Shown: positions 7,210-13,858 of the stretch, one piece after another
Layout: each line of letters starts with the position of its first letter
How positions within the stretch are numbered: the first letter of the stretch is position 1
Translations under genes and position numbers: made by a program
Assembly (NCBI GenBank): GCA_026987155.1
Contig: JALSNG010000016.1
Coordinates: forward strand, 1 to 19,203
Direction: 5' to 3'
Length of the DNA stretch: 19,203 bases
From: Thermococcus sp.
Lineage (GTDB): Archaea > Methanobacteriota_B > Thermococci > Thermococcales > Thermococcaceae
The notes under the pieces: model-generated
What the model was told of the DNA's origin: nothing
The model's input: the letters and a program-made list of their open reading frames with translations, nothing else
The model's database searches: none

Positions 7210-7946
7210 TCTCCCACCTCCTCAAAGATTCCGCCAAAACCTTCCCTGTCTATCCTCTCCACAAGTTCTCCGCCACCGGTTCTCACGATTCTGCCGTCCT
7301 TCATGACGTGAACCCTGATGTCCCCCTTGTCTATGTGCTCGAGGATTCTGCCGTAGTGGGTAATCAGGAGTATCGCGGTTCCCTTCCTGTGAAGCTCCTC
7401 TATCTTCCTGCTGATGACGCTCAGGGAATCAACGTCCACACCGCTGTCCGGTTCATCTAAGATGAGGAGCTTCGGCCCTATCAGAACAGCCTGAAGCAGC
7501 TCAAGCCTCTTCCTTTCGCCGCCGGAGAAGCCAACGTTAACGTAGCGGTGCAGGTCCTCCTCCTTGAACCAAAGTTCCCCGGCCTTCTTTACGATTAAAT
7601 CGTAGGCCTCAACGGGGTCGAGACCTTTAAGTTCAACGAGAACTTGCTGGAGGAACTCGATTATCTTTACTCCCTCCACCTCCGGTGGAACCTGAAAAGC
7701 TAAGAGGATTCCCTTCTTGGCCCTCTCGTCCGGGCCAAGCTCTGTAATATCTTCCCCGTCGAAGGTTATTCTGCCCCTCGTTACCTCGTACCTGGGATGA
7801 CCCGCTACCGTTAACGCCAGGGTTGACTTTCCTGAGCCGTTGGGCCCCATGACCACGTGGAACTCTCCCTCATTGATTTCCAGGTCCACCCCCCTCAGGA
7901 TGTCCTTGTCTTCAACGTTCACATGAAGGTTCTCAACTTTGAGCAT
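7206..7946 (-). CDS. sufC: Fe-S cluster assembly ATPase SufC
   Basis: ABC-type ATPase that powers SufB during Fe-S cluster assembly; cytoplasmic, 246 residues, normal length. Motifs: Walker A GPNGSGKST, Q-loop region AFQVPPEVEGV (typical of SufC), signature FSGGERKR, Walker B LLILDEPDSGVDVD and switch histidine in LLITHYGRIL. The frame runs on to 7991, but ATG 7946 starts the family-typical MLKVENLHV and has GGAGGTGA 4 bases upstream. A TATA-like CTTAAAAAAC on the minus strand (7979-7988) fits a short-leader promoter for the sufCB operon. Confidence 0.95.
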   Translation of the reverse strand: MLKVENLHVNVEDKDILRGVDLEINEGEFHVVMGPNGSGKSTLALTVAGHPRYEVTRGRITFDGEDITELGPDERAKKGILLAFQVPPEVEGVKIIEFLQQVLVELKGLDPVEAYDLIVKKAGELWFKEEDLHRYVNVGFSGGERKRLELLQAVLIGPKLLILDEPDSGVDVDSLSVISRKIEELHRKGTAILLITHYGRILEHIDKGDIRVHVMKDGRIVRTGGGELVERIDREGFGGIFEEVGE

Positions 7947-7976
7947 TAGCTCACCTCCGTGGGTAACGTGGATGGG

Positions 7977-7990
7977 ACGTTTTTTAAGCA
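7977..7990 (-). promoter_or_regulatory. TATA box of the sufC-sufB operon
   Basis: The minus strand reads CTTAAAAAAC at 7988-7979, about 35 bases before the sufC ATG. This predicts transcription starting near 7958 with a leader of about a dozen bases containing the GGAGGTGA site. Confidence 0.5.
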
Positions 7991-8025
7991 TTGCTGGACA
8001 GTGATGTGAAATAGAAGAGAAGAAC

Positions 8026-9927
8026 TCAGCGGGAAAGTGGAAGGGCCTCCCTTATGCGGGATATCAGGCTCTCTTTCTTTTCCCCCTCTTCGAGTGCCAC
8101 TTCAAGAACTTGGTCTATGGTTTCGACCGGAACTATCCGTATTTTCTCGGCCTTGTCAGGGCTCAGGAAGACGTCTTTTTCGTTGGACTTTGGAATTATG
8201 ACGGTTTTCATTCCTGCCTCGATAGCAGCTTCGATCTTCGGCGTTGCCCCGCCTATTGGTAAAACTTCCCCGCGAACACTTAGCGAGCCGGTCATTGCAA
8301 CGTCCTGCTTTATAGGTATCTCCTCAAGGGCAGAGATGACTGCAGTTGCAACGCTTATGCTTGCTGAATCGCCTTCTACTCCCTCGTACGTTTGAAGGAA
8401 CTGAACGTGGATGTCGTATCTGCTGATGTCCTCTCCCTTGTACCTCTTTATTATCGCCGAGACGTTCTGGACGGCTTCCTTTGCTATCTCTCCGAGCTTC
8501 CCGGTGACGATAATCTTGCCCTCCTCTTTGCTTGCGGCTGGAGCCACAACTGCCTCAATCGGGAGCACTATACCGCTTTGCTCGCCGATTACAGCGAGCC
8601 CGTTGACGCGACCTATTTCGCCCCCTTCGCTCTTTATAACTTGGTACTCCTTCTTCCTCTCAATGTACCAGTCCGCGAGCTGTTTTTCGAGGGGTTTGGC
8701 CATGTGCATGGCCTCAAGGACATCCTCGCGTTCCACGTACTTCTTGCCCTTCTTGACAGCTACATCGCCGGCCGCCCTGACGATACCACCGAGGTCCCTC
8801 AAACGGAGCGTGAGGTGGCCTTTCCTTCCGGCTCTCTTCTGGGCTTCCCTGACTATCTCCTCCACGGCCTCTTTCGTGAAGTGGGGTATCTTCCCGTCCC
8901 TCTTAACCTCCTGGGCGACGAACTGGACGAGTTTTTTTCTGTTTTCTATGGTGTCTGGCATGGTTGTGCGCATGTAGACTTCGTAACCGTACCCCCTGAT
9001 TCTCGAACGCAGTGCCGGGTGCATCTTGTCAACTGTGTCAAGGTTTCCAGCAGCGACGAGGATGAAGTCACAGGGAACCGGTTCCGTTCGCACCATGGCT
9101 CCGCTCGACATCTCGCTCTGACCCGTTATCGGGAACTTCTTTTCCTGCATTGCAGTGAGAAGGCTCTGCTGCATTTTGAGGCTGAGGGTAGCAACCTCAT
9201 CGATGAACAGGACACCCCTGTGGGCTCGGTGTATCATGCCCGGCTCAACACGTTCGTGGGCGGGCGTTCCTAATCCGCCACTCTGGAACGGGTCGTGCCT
9301 AACATCGCCGAGCAACGCTCCGGCGTGTGCTCCGGTGGCGTCAACGAACGGGGCCTTTGTCCTTCCGCAGTTGTCTATGAGGAGCTTTGGGACAAGAACC
9401 CCCGCCTTAAGACGCATGTTCGATAGGGCCATTATTGTCAGGATTATCACGAAAAGGCCCATGAGAAGCGTTGTGGCGCCGGGCTGCATGAAGAAGGCAA
9501 TCATCACGGTGAATATGACCAGGAGGAGGATGTACGACTTTATGCTTTCCTGGCTCTTAGCCTTTTCCCTGTATTTCTCCACTATTCTCTTTCCCTGGCA
9601 TGCAGGAACCGTTTTTATCTTGGGCATGTTCTCGTCTTCTGGATTTGGAAAGACGAGGATGTCCTCCAAATTTTCAGTGGGAAGAAGCTCGGCCATCGCC
9701 TGTCCGAGCATTGATTTCCCGGTTCCCGGTTCTCCGATGAGGAGAACGTGCCTCTTCTGGTTTGCTGCGGTTTTTATTATCTCTACTGCATGCTCCTGCC
9801 CGATTACTTGGTCGATGAGCTTCTCTGGAACTTGGATTTCTTCAGTGCTTTCAAATTCTATTCCCAACTCCAACTTTTCTCCATACTCGCGCTCTTTTGG
9901 CCCGTTAACGTCTTTTTCCTCGCCCAT
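8026..9927 (-). CDS. lonB: Membrane-anchored ATP-dependent protease LonB
   Basis: Archaeal Lon protease that degrades misfolded and regulatory proteins at the inner face of the membrane; 633 residues, normal for inteinless LonB. Order of features: Walker A GEPGTGKS (65-72); two membrane helices inserted in the AAA+ domain (about 131-148 and 151-168); Walker B VLFIDE with Asp243-Glu244; and a C-terminal S16 peptidase domain with Ser521 in EGDSAS and Lys564 in GGATPKIEAA as the catalytic dyad. The TGSLSVRGEVLPIGG segment is diagnostic. Some Pyrococcus lon genes carry an intein near the Walker A motif; here that site is uninterrupted. A TATA box (minus strand, 9971-9980) lies about 45 bases before the ATG. 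Confidence 0.96.
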   Translation of the reverse strand: MGEEKDVNGPKEREYGEKLELGIEFESTEEIQVPEKLIDQVIGQEHAVEIIKTAANQKRHVLLIGEPGTGKSMLGQAMAELLPTENLEDILVFPNPEDENMPKIKTVPACQGKRIVEKYREKAKSQESIKSYILLLVIFTVMIAFFMQPGATTLLMGLFVIILTIMALSNMRLKAGVLVPKLLIDNCGRTKAPFVDATGAHAGALLGDVRHDPFQSGGLGTPAHERVEPGMIHRAHRGVLFIDEVATLSLKMQQSLLTAMQEKKFPITGQSEMSSGAMVRTEPVPCDFILVAAGNLDTVDKMHPALRSRIRGYGYEVYMRTTMPDTIENRKKLVQFVAQEVKRDGKIPHFTKEAVEEIVREAQKRAGRKGHLTLRLRDLGGIVRAAGDVAVKKGKKYVEREDVLEAMHMAKPLEKQLADWYIERKKEYQVIKSEGGEIGRVNGLAVIGEQSGIVLPIEAVVAPAASKEEGKIIVTGKLGEIAKEAVQNVSAIIKRYKGEDISRYDIHVQFLQTYEGVEGDSASISVATAVISALEEIPIKQDVAMTGSLSVRGEVLPIGGATPKIEAAIEAGMKTVIIPKSNEKDVFLSPDKAEKIRIVPVETIDQVLEVALEEGEKKESLISRIREALPLSR

Positions 9928-9967
9928 AACGATTACCCCTCTTCCCTCTACCCTTTGATAGGGTGGC

Positions 9968-10036
9968 GGATTTATAACTTTTTTGAGGGCGGAAAAAGCT
10001 TAATAGGAGTTGACCCCATAGGTCTTTGGAGGGAGA
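9968..10036. promoter_or_regulatory. Divergent promoters of lonB and the DUF2666-like gene
   Basis: Two TATA-like elements point outward from this 111-base gap. AAGTTATAAA (minus strand, 9980-9971) serves lonB. AAAAGCTTAATAGG (9994-10007, plus strand) lies about 35 bases before the ATG at 10039, which has GGAGGGAG at 10028-10035. Confidence 0.5.
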
Positions 10037-10038
10037 TC

Positions 10039-10827
10039 ATGAGGGTGGAGGATCACATAATGTTCACTGCCGTCCACGGGGACTGGAGGGTAGGTGAAAA
10101 ACTAACTGAAATGGAAGACAGGAGGATAGCCCATTTCCTTTCCTTGGTTTCTAACACGGTTGGTGCCAAGGTTCCTGATTATTTAACAGAGGTCATGGAC
10201 GTCGGTGCAATACGGGAGCTTGCCAGGGATTTTGACGACAAGGATGTGGGCAACGCCGTTGTGCTCCTTAAGTCGCCTGGAACATCGAGAAAGCTGGGTC
10301 AGTTTGTTCATGAGAATGATAAGAAGCTGAAGAAGCTCCTCGTTGACGTGGCCAAGGCACTCCTCGTTAGGGAGGTTCTCTCGTCGAAGCTTCAGATTAC
10401 CTATCCTGAGGGAGTTCTCACCGAGCTGAAGGTTGAGCCTCCGTTTGAGGAGGAGCACGTTAACTTCACGGCCAAGCACGGTAGGTGGATAGCCGTCAGG
10501 AGGCTCATCATTGATGAGAAAACCCCAATGGCTGATGTTGCGAGGCTTCTCTCGGCAATAAACGAGAGTCTAACTCTCAAACTCCCTGCCTATGCGGGTA
10601 TTGATGTAAATGGGATCGAAGGGTACTTTTCCGACTTCAAAAAGGTGAAGAAGGGGGATATCCCAAAGGTTGTGGGGAGGTGCCTTGAGTTTCCAGCGGA
10701 GGAATACGCACCATCTGAATTCGTGGAACACGCGAGGGTGTATGCCCTCAGGGTGGCCCTTGACAAAATAGGGCTTCCCCTCGATTTCCCCGCGAAAAGC
10801 CTGGAGAAATACCTCGAAAAGAAATGA
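10039..10827 (+). CDS. DUF2666-like protein with two internal repeats
   Basis: Soluble protein of 262 residues with no catalytic motif I recognise. It is built from two related halves: DHIMFTAVHGDW (5-16) followed by MEDRRIAHFLSLVSNT and VPDYL corresponds to EEHVNFTAKHGRW (138-150) followed by TPMADVARLLSAINES and LPAYAG. Each half then continues through a helical stretch to GQFV or SEFV. This layout resembles DUF2666, a euryarchaeal family of unknown function; I offer that name from memory of its shape. The frame extends far upstream, antisense to lonB, but ATG 10039 with GGAGGGAG 3 bases before it and a TATA box further up marks the start. The stop codon lies inside the C box of a probable C/D sRNA; ridA and a JAMM protease follow. 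Confidence 0.75.
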   Translation: MRVEDHIMFTAVHGDWRVGEKLTEMEDRRIAHFLSLVSNTVGAKVPDYLTEVMDVGAIRELARDFDDKDVGNAVVLLKSPGTSRKLGQFVHENDKKLKKLLVDVAKALLVREVLSSKLQITYPEGVLTELKVEPPFEEEHVNFTAKHGRWIAVRRLIIDEKTPMADVARLLSAINESLTLKLPAYAGIDVNGIEGYFSDFKKVKKGDIPKVVGRCLEFPAEEYAPSEFVEHARVYALRVALDKIGLPLDFPAKSLEKYLEKK

Positions 10828-10874
10828 TGAAGCCGGACGTCTGAGGTGACGATGAAGAGTCTTCGCTTCGCTGA
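10824..10874 (+). ncRNA. Probable C/D box sRNA (2'-O-methylation guide)
   Basis: The boxes and spacings of a dual-guide archaeal C/D sRNA are present. Box C AUGAUGA 10824-10830 is perfect. Guide 1 is 10831-10840 (AGCCGGACGU). Box D' CUGA is 10841-10844, followed by a 4-nt spacer. Box C' ACGAUGA 10849-10855 has one mismatch to RUGAUGA. Guide 2 is 10856-10870 (AGAGUCUUCGCUUCG), and box D CUGA is 10871-10874. A short GAA/UUU pairing flanks C and D. Box C contains the stop codon of the upstream gene, a placement I associate with Thermococcales sRNAs. The 10-nt and 15-nt guides deviate from the usual ~12. Targets are not assigned. Confidence 0.6.
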
Positions 10875-10888
10875 TTTGAGGTGATACC

Positions 10889-11269
10889 ATGAAGAGGGTT
10901 GTGTTCACCGAAAGGGCTCCTGCGCCGATAGGCCCCTACAGTCAGGCGGTCGTTGCGGAGGGAAGGTTCCTCTTTGTTTCAGGCCAGATCCCCATAGATC
11001 CATCAACCGGAGAACTCGTCTCCGGCTCGATAGAGGATCAAGCTGACCGTGCCATCAGGAACCTCCTTGAGATCGTTAAGGCAGCGGGAGGGGATGAGGG
11101 GAGCATCGTTAAGGTGACCGTGTACCTTCGGGACATTGGCCAGTACTCCCGCTTCAACGAAGTTTATCAGAGGTATTTTTCCACTTCAAAACCCGCCCGT
11201 GCCGTTGTAGAAGTCTCCAACCTTCCAAGGGGAGTGGACGTTGAGATTGAAGCGGTGGCCGTTCTTTGA
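10889..11269 (+). CDS. ridA: RidA family reactive enamine/imine deaminase
   Basis: Cytoplasmic enzyme that hydrolyses reactive 2-aminoacrylate-type enamines and imines released by PLP enzymes, giving 2-keto acids and ammonia; acts as a trimer. The 126 residues match the family throughout: APIGPYSQA, FLFVSGQIPIDP, VKVTVYLRDI, FNEVYQRYF, KPARAVVEV and LPRGVDVEIEAVAV. Arg104 (KPAR) and Glu119 (VEIEA) correspond to the substrate-binding Arg and catalytic-region Glu of characterised RidA proteins. GAGGTGAT lies 4 bases before the ATG. It is 61 bases after the DUF2666-like gene, with the probable sRNA between, and 19 bases before the JAMM gene; the three coding genes are likely co-transcribed. Confidence 0.95.
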   Translation: MKRVVFTERAPAPIGPYSQAVVAEGRFLFVSGQIPIDPSTGELVSGSIEDQADRAIRNLLEIVKAAGGDEGSIVKVTVYLRDIGQYSRFNEVYQRYFSTSKPARAVVEVSNLPRGVDVEIEAVAVL

Positions 11270-11288
11270 CCACATCTTGGTGGGACCC

Positions 11289-11660
11289 ATGGACATTGTG
11301 CGCATAAGGAGGGAGCTCCTTGATTACCTCCTTCAACTTGCGAGGGATTTCTACCCAAACGAATTTGCCGGATTTCTGCGGGAGAGGAACGGTGTCTTCG
11401 AGGAGGTTCTCATAGCCCCCGACCCGCATTTTGGAAGGAATTCAGCTTTCTTTAATACTTGGATGCTTCCGATGGATGACTCCATTATGGGCACTGTTCA
11501 CTCGCATCCTGGGCCGAATCCGTGGCCTTCCCGCGCTGATCTCCACTTCTTTTCAAAGTTCGGGGGCGTTCACTTCATAATAGCCTATCCATTCGAAGAG
11601 GGATCGGTTCGGGCTTACTCAAGTGATGGGTCACCTATTCCGTTTGAAGTGTTGGATTAA
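11289..11660 (+). CDS. JAMM/MPN+ zinc metalloprotease (desampylase-like)
   Basis: Small single-domain JAB1/MPN+ protease of 123 residues. The zinc site is complete: Glu25 (PNEFAGFL), His71 and His73 in VHSHPGP, Ser81 and Asp84 in PSRAD, i.e. the HxH-x7-S-x2-D signature. Archaeal enzymes of this type remove ubiquitin-like SAMP proteins from targets or process their precursors, so a desampylase-like role is likely, though the substrate is not visible here. The frame extends to 11241, but ATG 11289 gives the normal MDIVRIRREL start and has GGTGGG upstream. It follows ridA closely and is probably in the same transcript; a functional link with RidA is not established. Confidence 0.88.
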   Translation: MDIVRIRRELLDYLLQLARDFYPNEFAGFLRERNGVFEEVLIAPDPHFGRNSAFFNTWMLPMDDSIMGTVHSHPGPNPWPSRADLHFFSKFGGVHFIIAYPFEEGSVRAYSSDGSPIPFEVLD

Positions 11661-11670
11661 TTCATGTGAA

Positions 11671-11707
11671 AACTTTTAAGGTTAAACGTTGAATCTTTTA
11701 GGGTGAT
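11671..11707 (+). promoter_or_regulatory. Promoter with near-palindrome before the ArsR-type gene
   Basis: CTTTTAAG at 11673-11680 is a TATA box, putting the transcript start near 11701. Between them, TTAAACGTTGAA (11682-11693) is a 12-base near-palindrome with two mismatched positions, where a self-repressing ArsR dimer could block polymerase. The SD GGGTGAT is at 11701-11707, so the leader would be very short. Confidence 0.45.
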
Positions 11708-11711
11708 ACGC

Positions 11712-12089
11712 GTGAAGCTGGCGGAACTTTTGGAAACCTTGGATGAGAGGCAGAGGAAGACCGTTCTCAGAAGCTACGAGAGGGAGGGCATTCCCAACTT
11801 GGACCTTGAGCTTGAAACGTCTGTGGACAGAGAAGTTTTAGAGTTCCTGAGGGCGATATCAAACCCCCTCAGATTCCAGATCCTGAAGCTCCTCAGCAGG
11901 GGGTGGCTCTGCGTCTGCATAATTTCCGGACTCCTCAATAGGGACCAGACGCTGATAAGCCATCACCTACGAACCCTGAGGGAAGCGGGATTAATCCTTG
12001 AGAAGAAAGTGGGAAAGATGCACTTTTACAGGACCGACCTGGAGAAATTTGAGGGATATCTTGAAAAAGTCAAATCGGAGATACTGTGA
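11712..12089 (+). CDS. ArsR family winged-helix regulator with CxC motif
   Basis: Transcriptional regulator of 125 residues. The winged helix runs from about residue 38 (DREVLEFLRAISNPLRFQIL) through the recognition helix (QTLISHHLRTLREAGLI) to the wing (KVGKMHFYR). LCVC (Cys67, Cys69) sits just before the recognition helix, where As(III)/Sb(III) or soft-metal-binding ArsR proteins have their ELCVCD motif. Here Asp is replaced by Ile, so metal sensing is possible but not assured. An N-terminal helical extension (about 37 residues) precedes the core. GTG 11712 is preferred over GTG 11703 because GGGTGAT lies 4 bases before it. The MazG-like gene follows after 9 bases, so the pair probably forms an operon. 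Confidence 0.87.
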   Translation: MKLAELLETLDERQRKTVLRSYEREGIPNLDLELETSVDREVLEFLRAISNPLRFQILKLLSRGWLCVCIISGLLNRDQTLISHHLRTLREAGLILEKKVGKMHFYRTDLEKFEGYLEKVKSEIL

Positions 12090-12098
12090 GGGATTTTG

Positions 12099-12401
12099 AT
12101 GAACGAAGTGCAACTTAAAGTTGATGAACTGGTCTCCAGGTTCGGTGGCTACTGGACCCCTTTTGAAATGCTGGCTGCGGTTGTGGAAGAACTTGGGGAG
12201 TTAGCAGACGTTCTCCTGCGGCTCGAAGGCCCCAAGGGTTCTGCATCACAGAAGGAGCTGGAGATGGAGCTGGGTGACGTGATGTTTGCCCTCGCTTGTA
12301 TTGCCAACAGCTACGACATTGACTTGATAAAAGCTTTAGAGGCCAGTATTGAAAAGTATAAATCGCGTGATGGCAATAGATGGAAAAGCAGTGTTACTTA
12401 G
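12099..12401 (+). CDS. MazG-like nucleotide pyrophosphohydrolase
   Basis: Small all-alpha NTP pyrophosphatase of 100 residues, of the kind that removes non-canonical or excess (d)NTPs by releasing pyrophosphate. The metal-binding helices are present: EELGELADVL (Glu30/31, Glu34) and EMELGDVMFALACIAN (Glu57, Asp60), the family's ExxE and ExxD pairs that hold Mg2+. It is a one-domain form, shorter than two-domain bacterial MazG. ATG 12099 follows GTGAGGG by 6 bases; an in-frame TTG three bases upstream is less likely. It is 9 bases downstream of the ArsR-type regulator and presumably under its control. The 175 bases after it contain no gene, only the Lrp promoter. Confidence 0.85.
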   Translation: MNEVQLKVDELVSRFGGYWTPFEMLAAVVEELGELADVLLRLEGPKGSASQKELEMELGDVMFALACIANSYDIDLIKALEASIEKYKSRDGNRWKSSVT

Positions 12402-12498
12402 TTGAGTAAATGTTACATCTGGTTCTTACTTTTTTCGAAAGTTTCGCAACATGGGGGTATTAAATCTTTCCAAAAAGTGTCGATTTTCAGAAAAAAGG

Positions 12499-12570
12499 GA
12501 AAAAGCTTTTATAGGGAAATTCCTTCTATTTGAGTATACTACCAAGCTTTGAAAAATTTACAAGGAGGGA
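12499..12570 (+). promoter_or_regulatory. Promoter and possible autoregulatory site of the Lrp-type gene
   Basis: GCTTTTATAGG around 12504-12514 is a TATA box preceded by a purine-rich BRE-like run. GGAAATTCC at 12515-12523 is a 9-base palindrome right after it, a candidate site for autoregulation. The start would be near 12537, and GGAGGGA at 12564-12570 sets the TTG start. The rest of the AT-rich 12402-12576 gap shows only a T-run (12428-12434) that may end the upstream transcript. Confidence 0.5.
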
Positions 12571-12576
12571 AATGCC

Positions 12577-13026
12577 TTGGCAAGGGGAATATCCGAGATT
12601 GATTTAAGGATATTAAAGCTCCTCTCTAAGGATGCACGCCTTACCTACAAAGAACTTGCGGAGATCCTCGGGACCACACGTCAGAGGGTCTCCAGGAGGA
12701 TGGATAGACTTGAAAGGGCCGGGATAGTCAAAAAATATACTGTCATCCCGGATTATGAGGCCCTTGGGTACAGCCACGTTGTTTTGGGTATAACCCTCCG
12801 GCCGAGCGTGGATATAGATGAAGTCGTGGAGGGACTGAAGGGCATTGACGAGATCAAGATAATAGAGCGGGCTATAGGCGCTCACAATCTCATCCTGCAC
12901 GTGATAGGCCCAAAAGACATGAAGGAACTTGAAAAAATAATTTCAAGGATATCCAAGCAGATGCCTGGTCTCGAAAAGATGGACATAACCTTCGTGACGG
13001 ATACCGTCAAGTTTGAGACCCTTTGA
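12577..13026 (+). CDS. Lrp/AsnC family transcriptional regulator
   Basis: Feast/famine-type DNA-binding regulator of 149 residues. An N-terminal helix-turn-helix (ISEIDLRILKLLSKDARLTY, KELAEILGTTRQRVSRRMDR, LERAGIVKKYTVIPD) is followed by a ligand-sensing RAM-like domain (VVLGITLRPSVDIDEVVEGL, AIGAHNLILHVIGPKDMKEL, GLEKMDITFVTDTVKFETL). The effector cannot be deduced. The start is TTG 12577: GGAGGGA ends 6 bases before it, whereas the ATG at 12572 is out of frame. It has its own promoter and a hairpin-forming sequence 18 bases after the stop, so it is probably monocistronic. Confidence 0.92.
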   Translation: MARGISEIDLRILKLLSKDARLTYKELAEILGTTRQRVSRRMDRLERAGIVKKYTVIPDYEALGYSHVVLGITLRPSVDIDEVVEGLKGIDEIKIIERAIGAHNLILHVIGPKDMKELEKIISRISKQMPGLEKMDITFVTDTVKFETL

Positions 13027-13044
13027 TTCTAATCTCTTTTACTA

Positions 13045-13064
13045 CTTTCGTCGTTTGACGAGAG
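13045..13064 (+). terminator. Hairpin downstream of the Lrp-type gene
   Basis: CTTTCGTC (13045-13052), loop GTTT, GACGAGAG (13057-13064) make an 8-bp stem with one G.U pair, 18 bases after the stop. There is no T-run after it, so a classical terminator is uncertain. It also lies just upstream of the next gene's TATA-like AATAATAAAG. Confidence 0.3.
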
Positions 13065-13108
13065 AAAGAATAATAAAGCTTCTTTGAAGGAAGGGGTAGG
13101 GGTCAGCT

Positions 13109-13828
13109 ATGTGGGAGAGAGTCGCGGTTGACGTTGCAGTGATGTCAGTGCTCGGGCTCGGTGCCTATTGGGCCAGGGCTCTCGATGGAAAGGGGTCCAT
13201 GGTGGCGGCTCTCGTGGGCCTTGCGGTTGTTGAGTTCGGCGGTCTTTACCCCTTCTTGGCAATGCTAAGTTTTGTGATTCTCGGTGTTCTTGCAACCAGG
13301 TATCGTTTCTCTGAAAAGGCGAGGCTTGGAGTTGCCCAGAGTGGGAACGGTGTTAGGAGCTGGGGGAACGTCCTCGGAAACGGTCTTCCTGCGGTAATTT
13401 TTCTCGCCGTTGAATACCTGCTCCATCTTGATGTATTCTGGGCGGCGAGTTTTGCAGCCATAGCTACCGCCAACGGGGATACCCTTGCAAGTGAGCTCGG
13501 CAAGGTCTTTGGGAGGACTCCCCGACTGATTACAACACTCAGACCAGTTGAACCCGGAACCAACGGAGCGATCTCACTGGAGGGGGAAGTGTTTGCACTC
13601 ATCGGAGCCACGGTGGTTGCTCTCTTTGCCCTACCGCTAACAACGAAAATGGAAGTGATGCTCTTGGCAGTGATTCTCGGTGGAGTCATTGGCGTCAATT
13701 TGGACAGCTTTATCGGGGCCACTCTTGAGAAAGAGGGCATAACCGACAACAACTCGACCAATTTTCTTGCTTCCCTCCTCGGCGGTTTTGCCGGTGCAGG
13801 TATCTTCTACCTCCTCGGAGGAGTGTGA
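13109..13828 (+). CDS. DUF92 integral membrane protein (VTE6-like)
   Basis: Polytopic membrane protein of 239 residues of the DUF92/TIGR00297 family. Plant and cyanobacterial members (VTE6) act as phytyl-phosphate kinases; an isoprenoid-phosphate kinase role in archaeal lipid salvage would fit but is inferred only by family. Visible conserved segments are RSWGNVLGNGLPAV, ATANGDTLASELGKVFG, LRPVEPGTNGAISLEGE and GVNLDSFIGATLE...NNSTNFLASLLGG, with about six hydrophobic helices in total. ATG 13109 follows GGGGTCA, and an AT-rich TATA-like AATAATAAAG lies at 13069-13078. The gene is followed immediately by a probable C/D box sRNA. Confidence 0.88.
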   Translation: MWERVAVDVAVMSVLGLGAYWARALDGKGSMVAALVGLAVVEFGGLYPFLAMLSFVILGVLATRYRFSEKARLGVAQSGNGVRSWGNVLGNGLPAVIFLAVEYLLHLDVFWAASFAAIATANGDTLASELGKVFGRTPRLITTLRPVEPGTNGAISLEGEVFALIGATVVALFALPLTTKMEVMLLAVILGGVIGVNLDSFIGATLEKEGITDNNSTNFLASLLGGFAGAGIFYLLGGV

Positions 13829-13858
13829 ATTTGAAACCTATGGGAAAATCTTCGGCGG

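Noticed and set aside
8392..9273. Long plus-strand open frame of 293 codons
   Set aside because: It is antisense to lonB, whose own frame has all family motifs. The composition is that of a GC-rich shadow frame, and no SD or recognisable domain is present.
9485..9505. GUGAUGA on the minus strand inside lonB, a possible box C
   Set aside because: It encodes a membrane helix of LonB, and no box D lies at a suitable distance.
9748..10038. N-terminal extension of the DUF2666-like gene back into lonB
   Set aside because: ATG 10039 has a perfect SD and an upstream TATA box; the extension has neither and is antisense to lonB.
10852..10884. 10-codon leader peptide with its own SD before ridA, ending in the ridA SD
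   Set aside because: The GAGGTGA-ATG pair falls on the D'-C' boxes of the probable C/D sRNA, which explains these bases without a peptide. It is not fully excluded.
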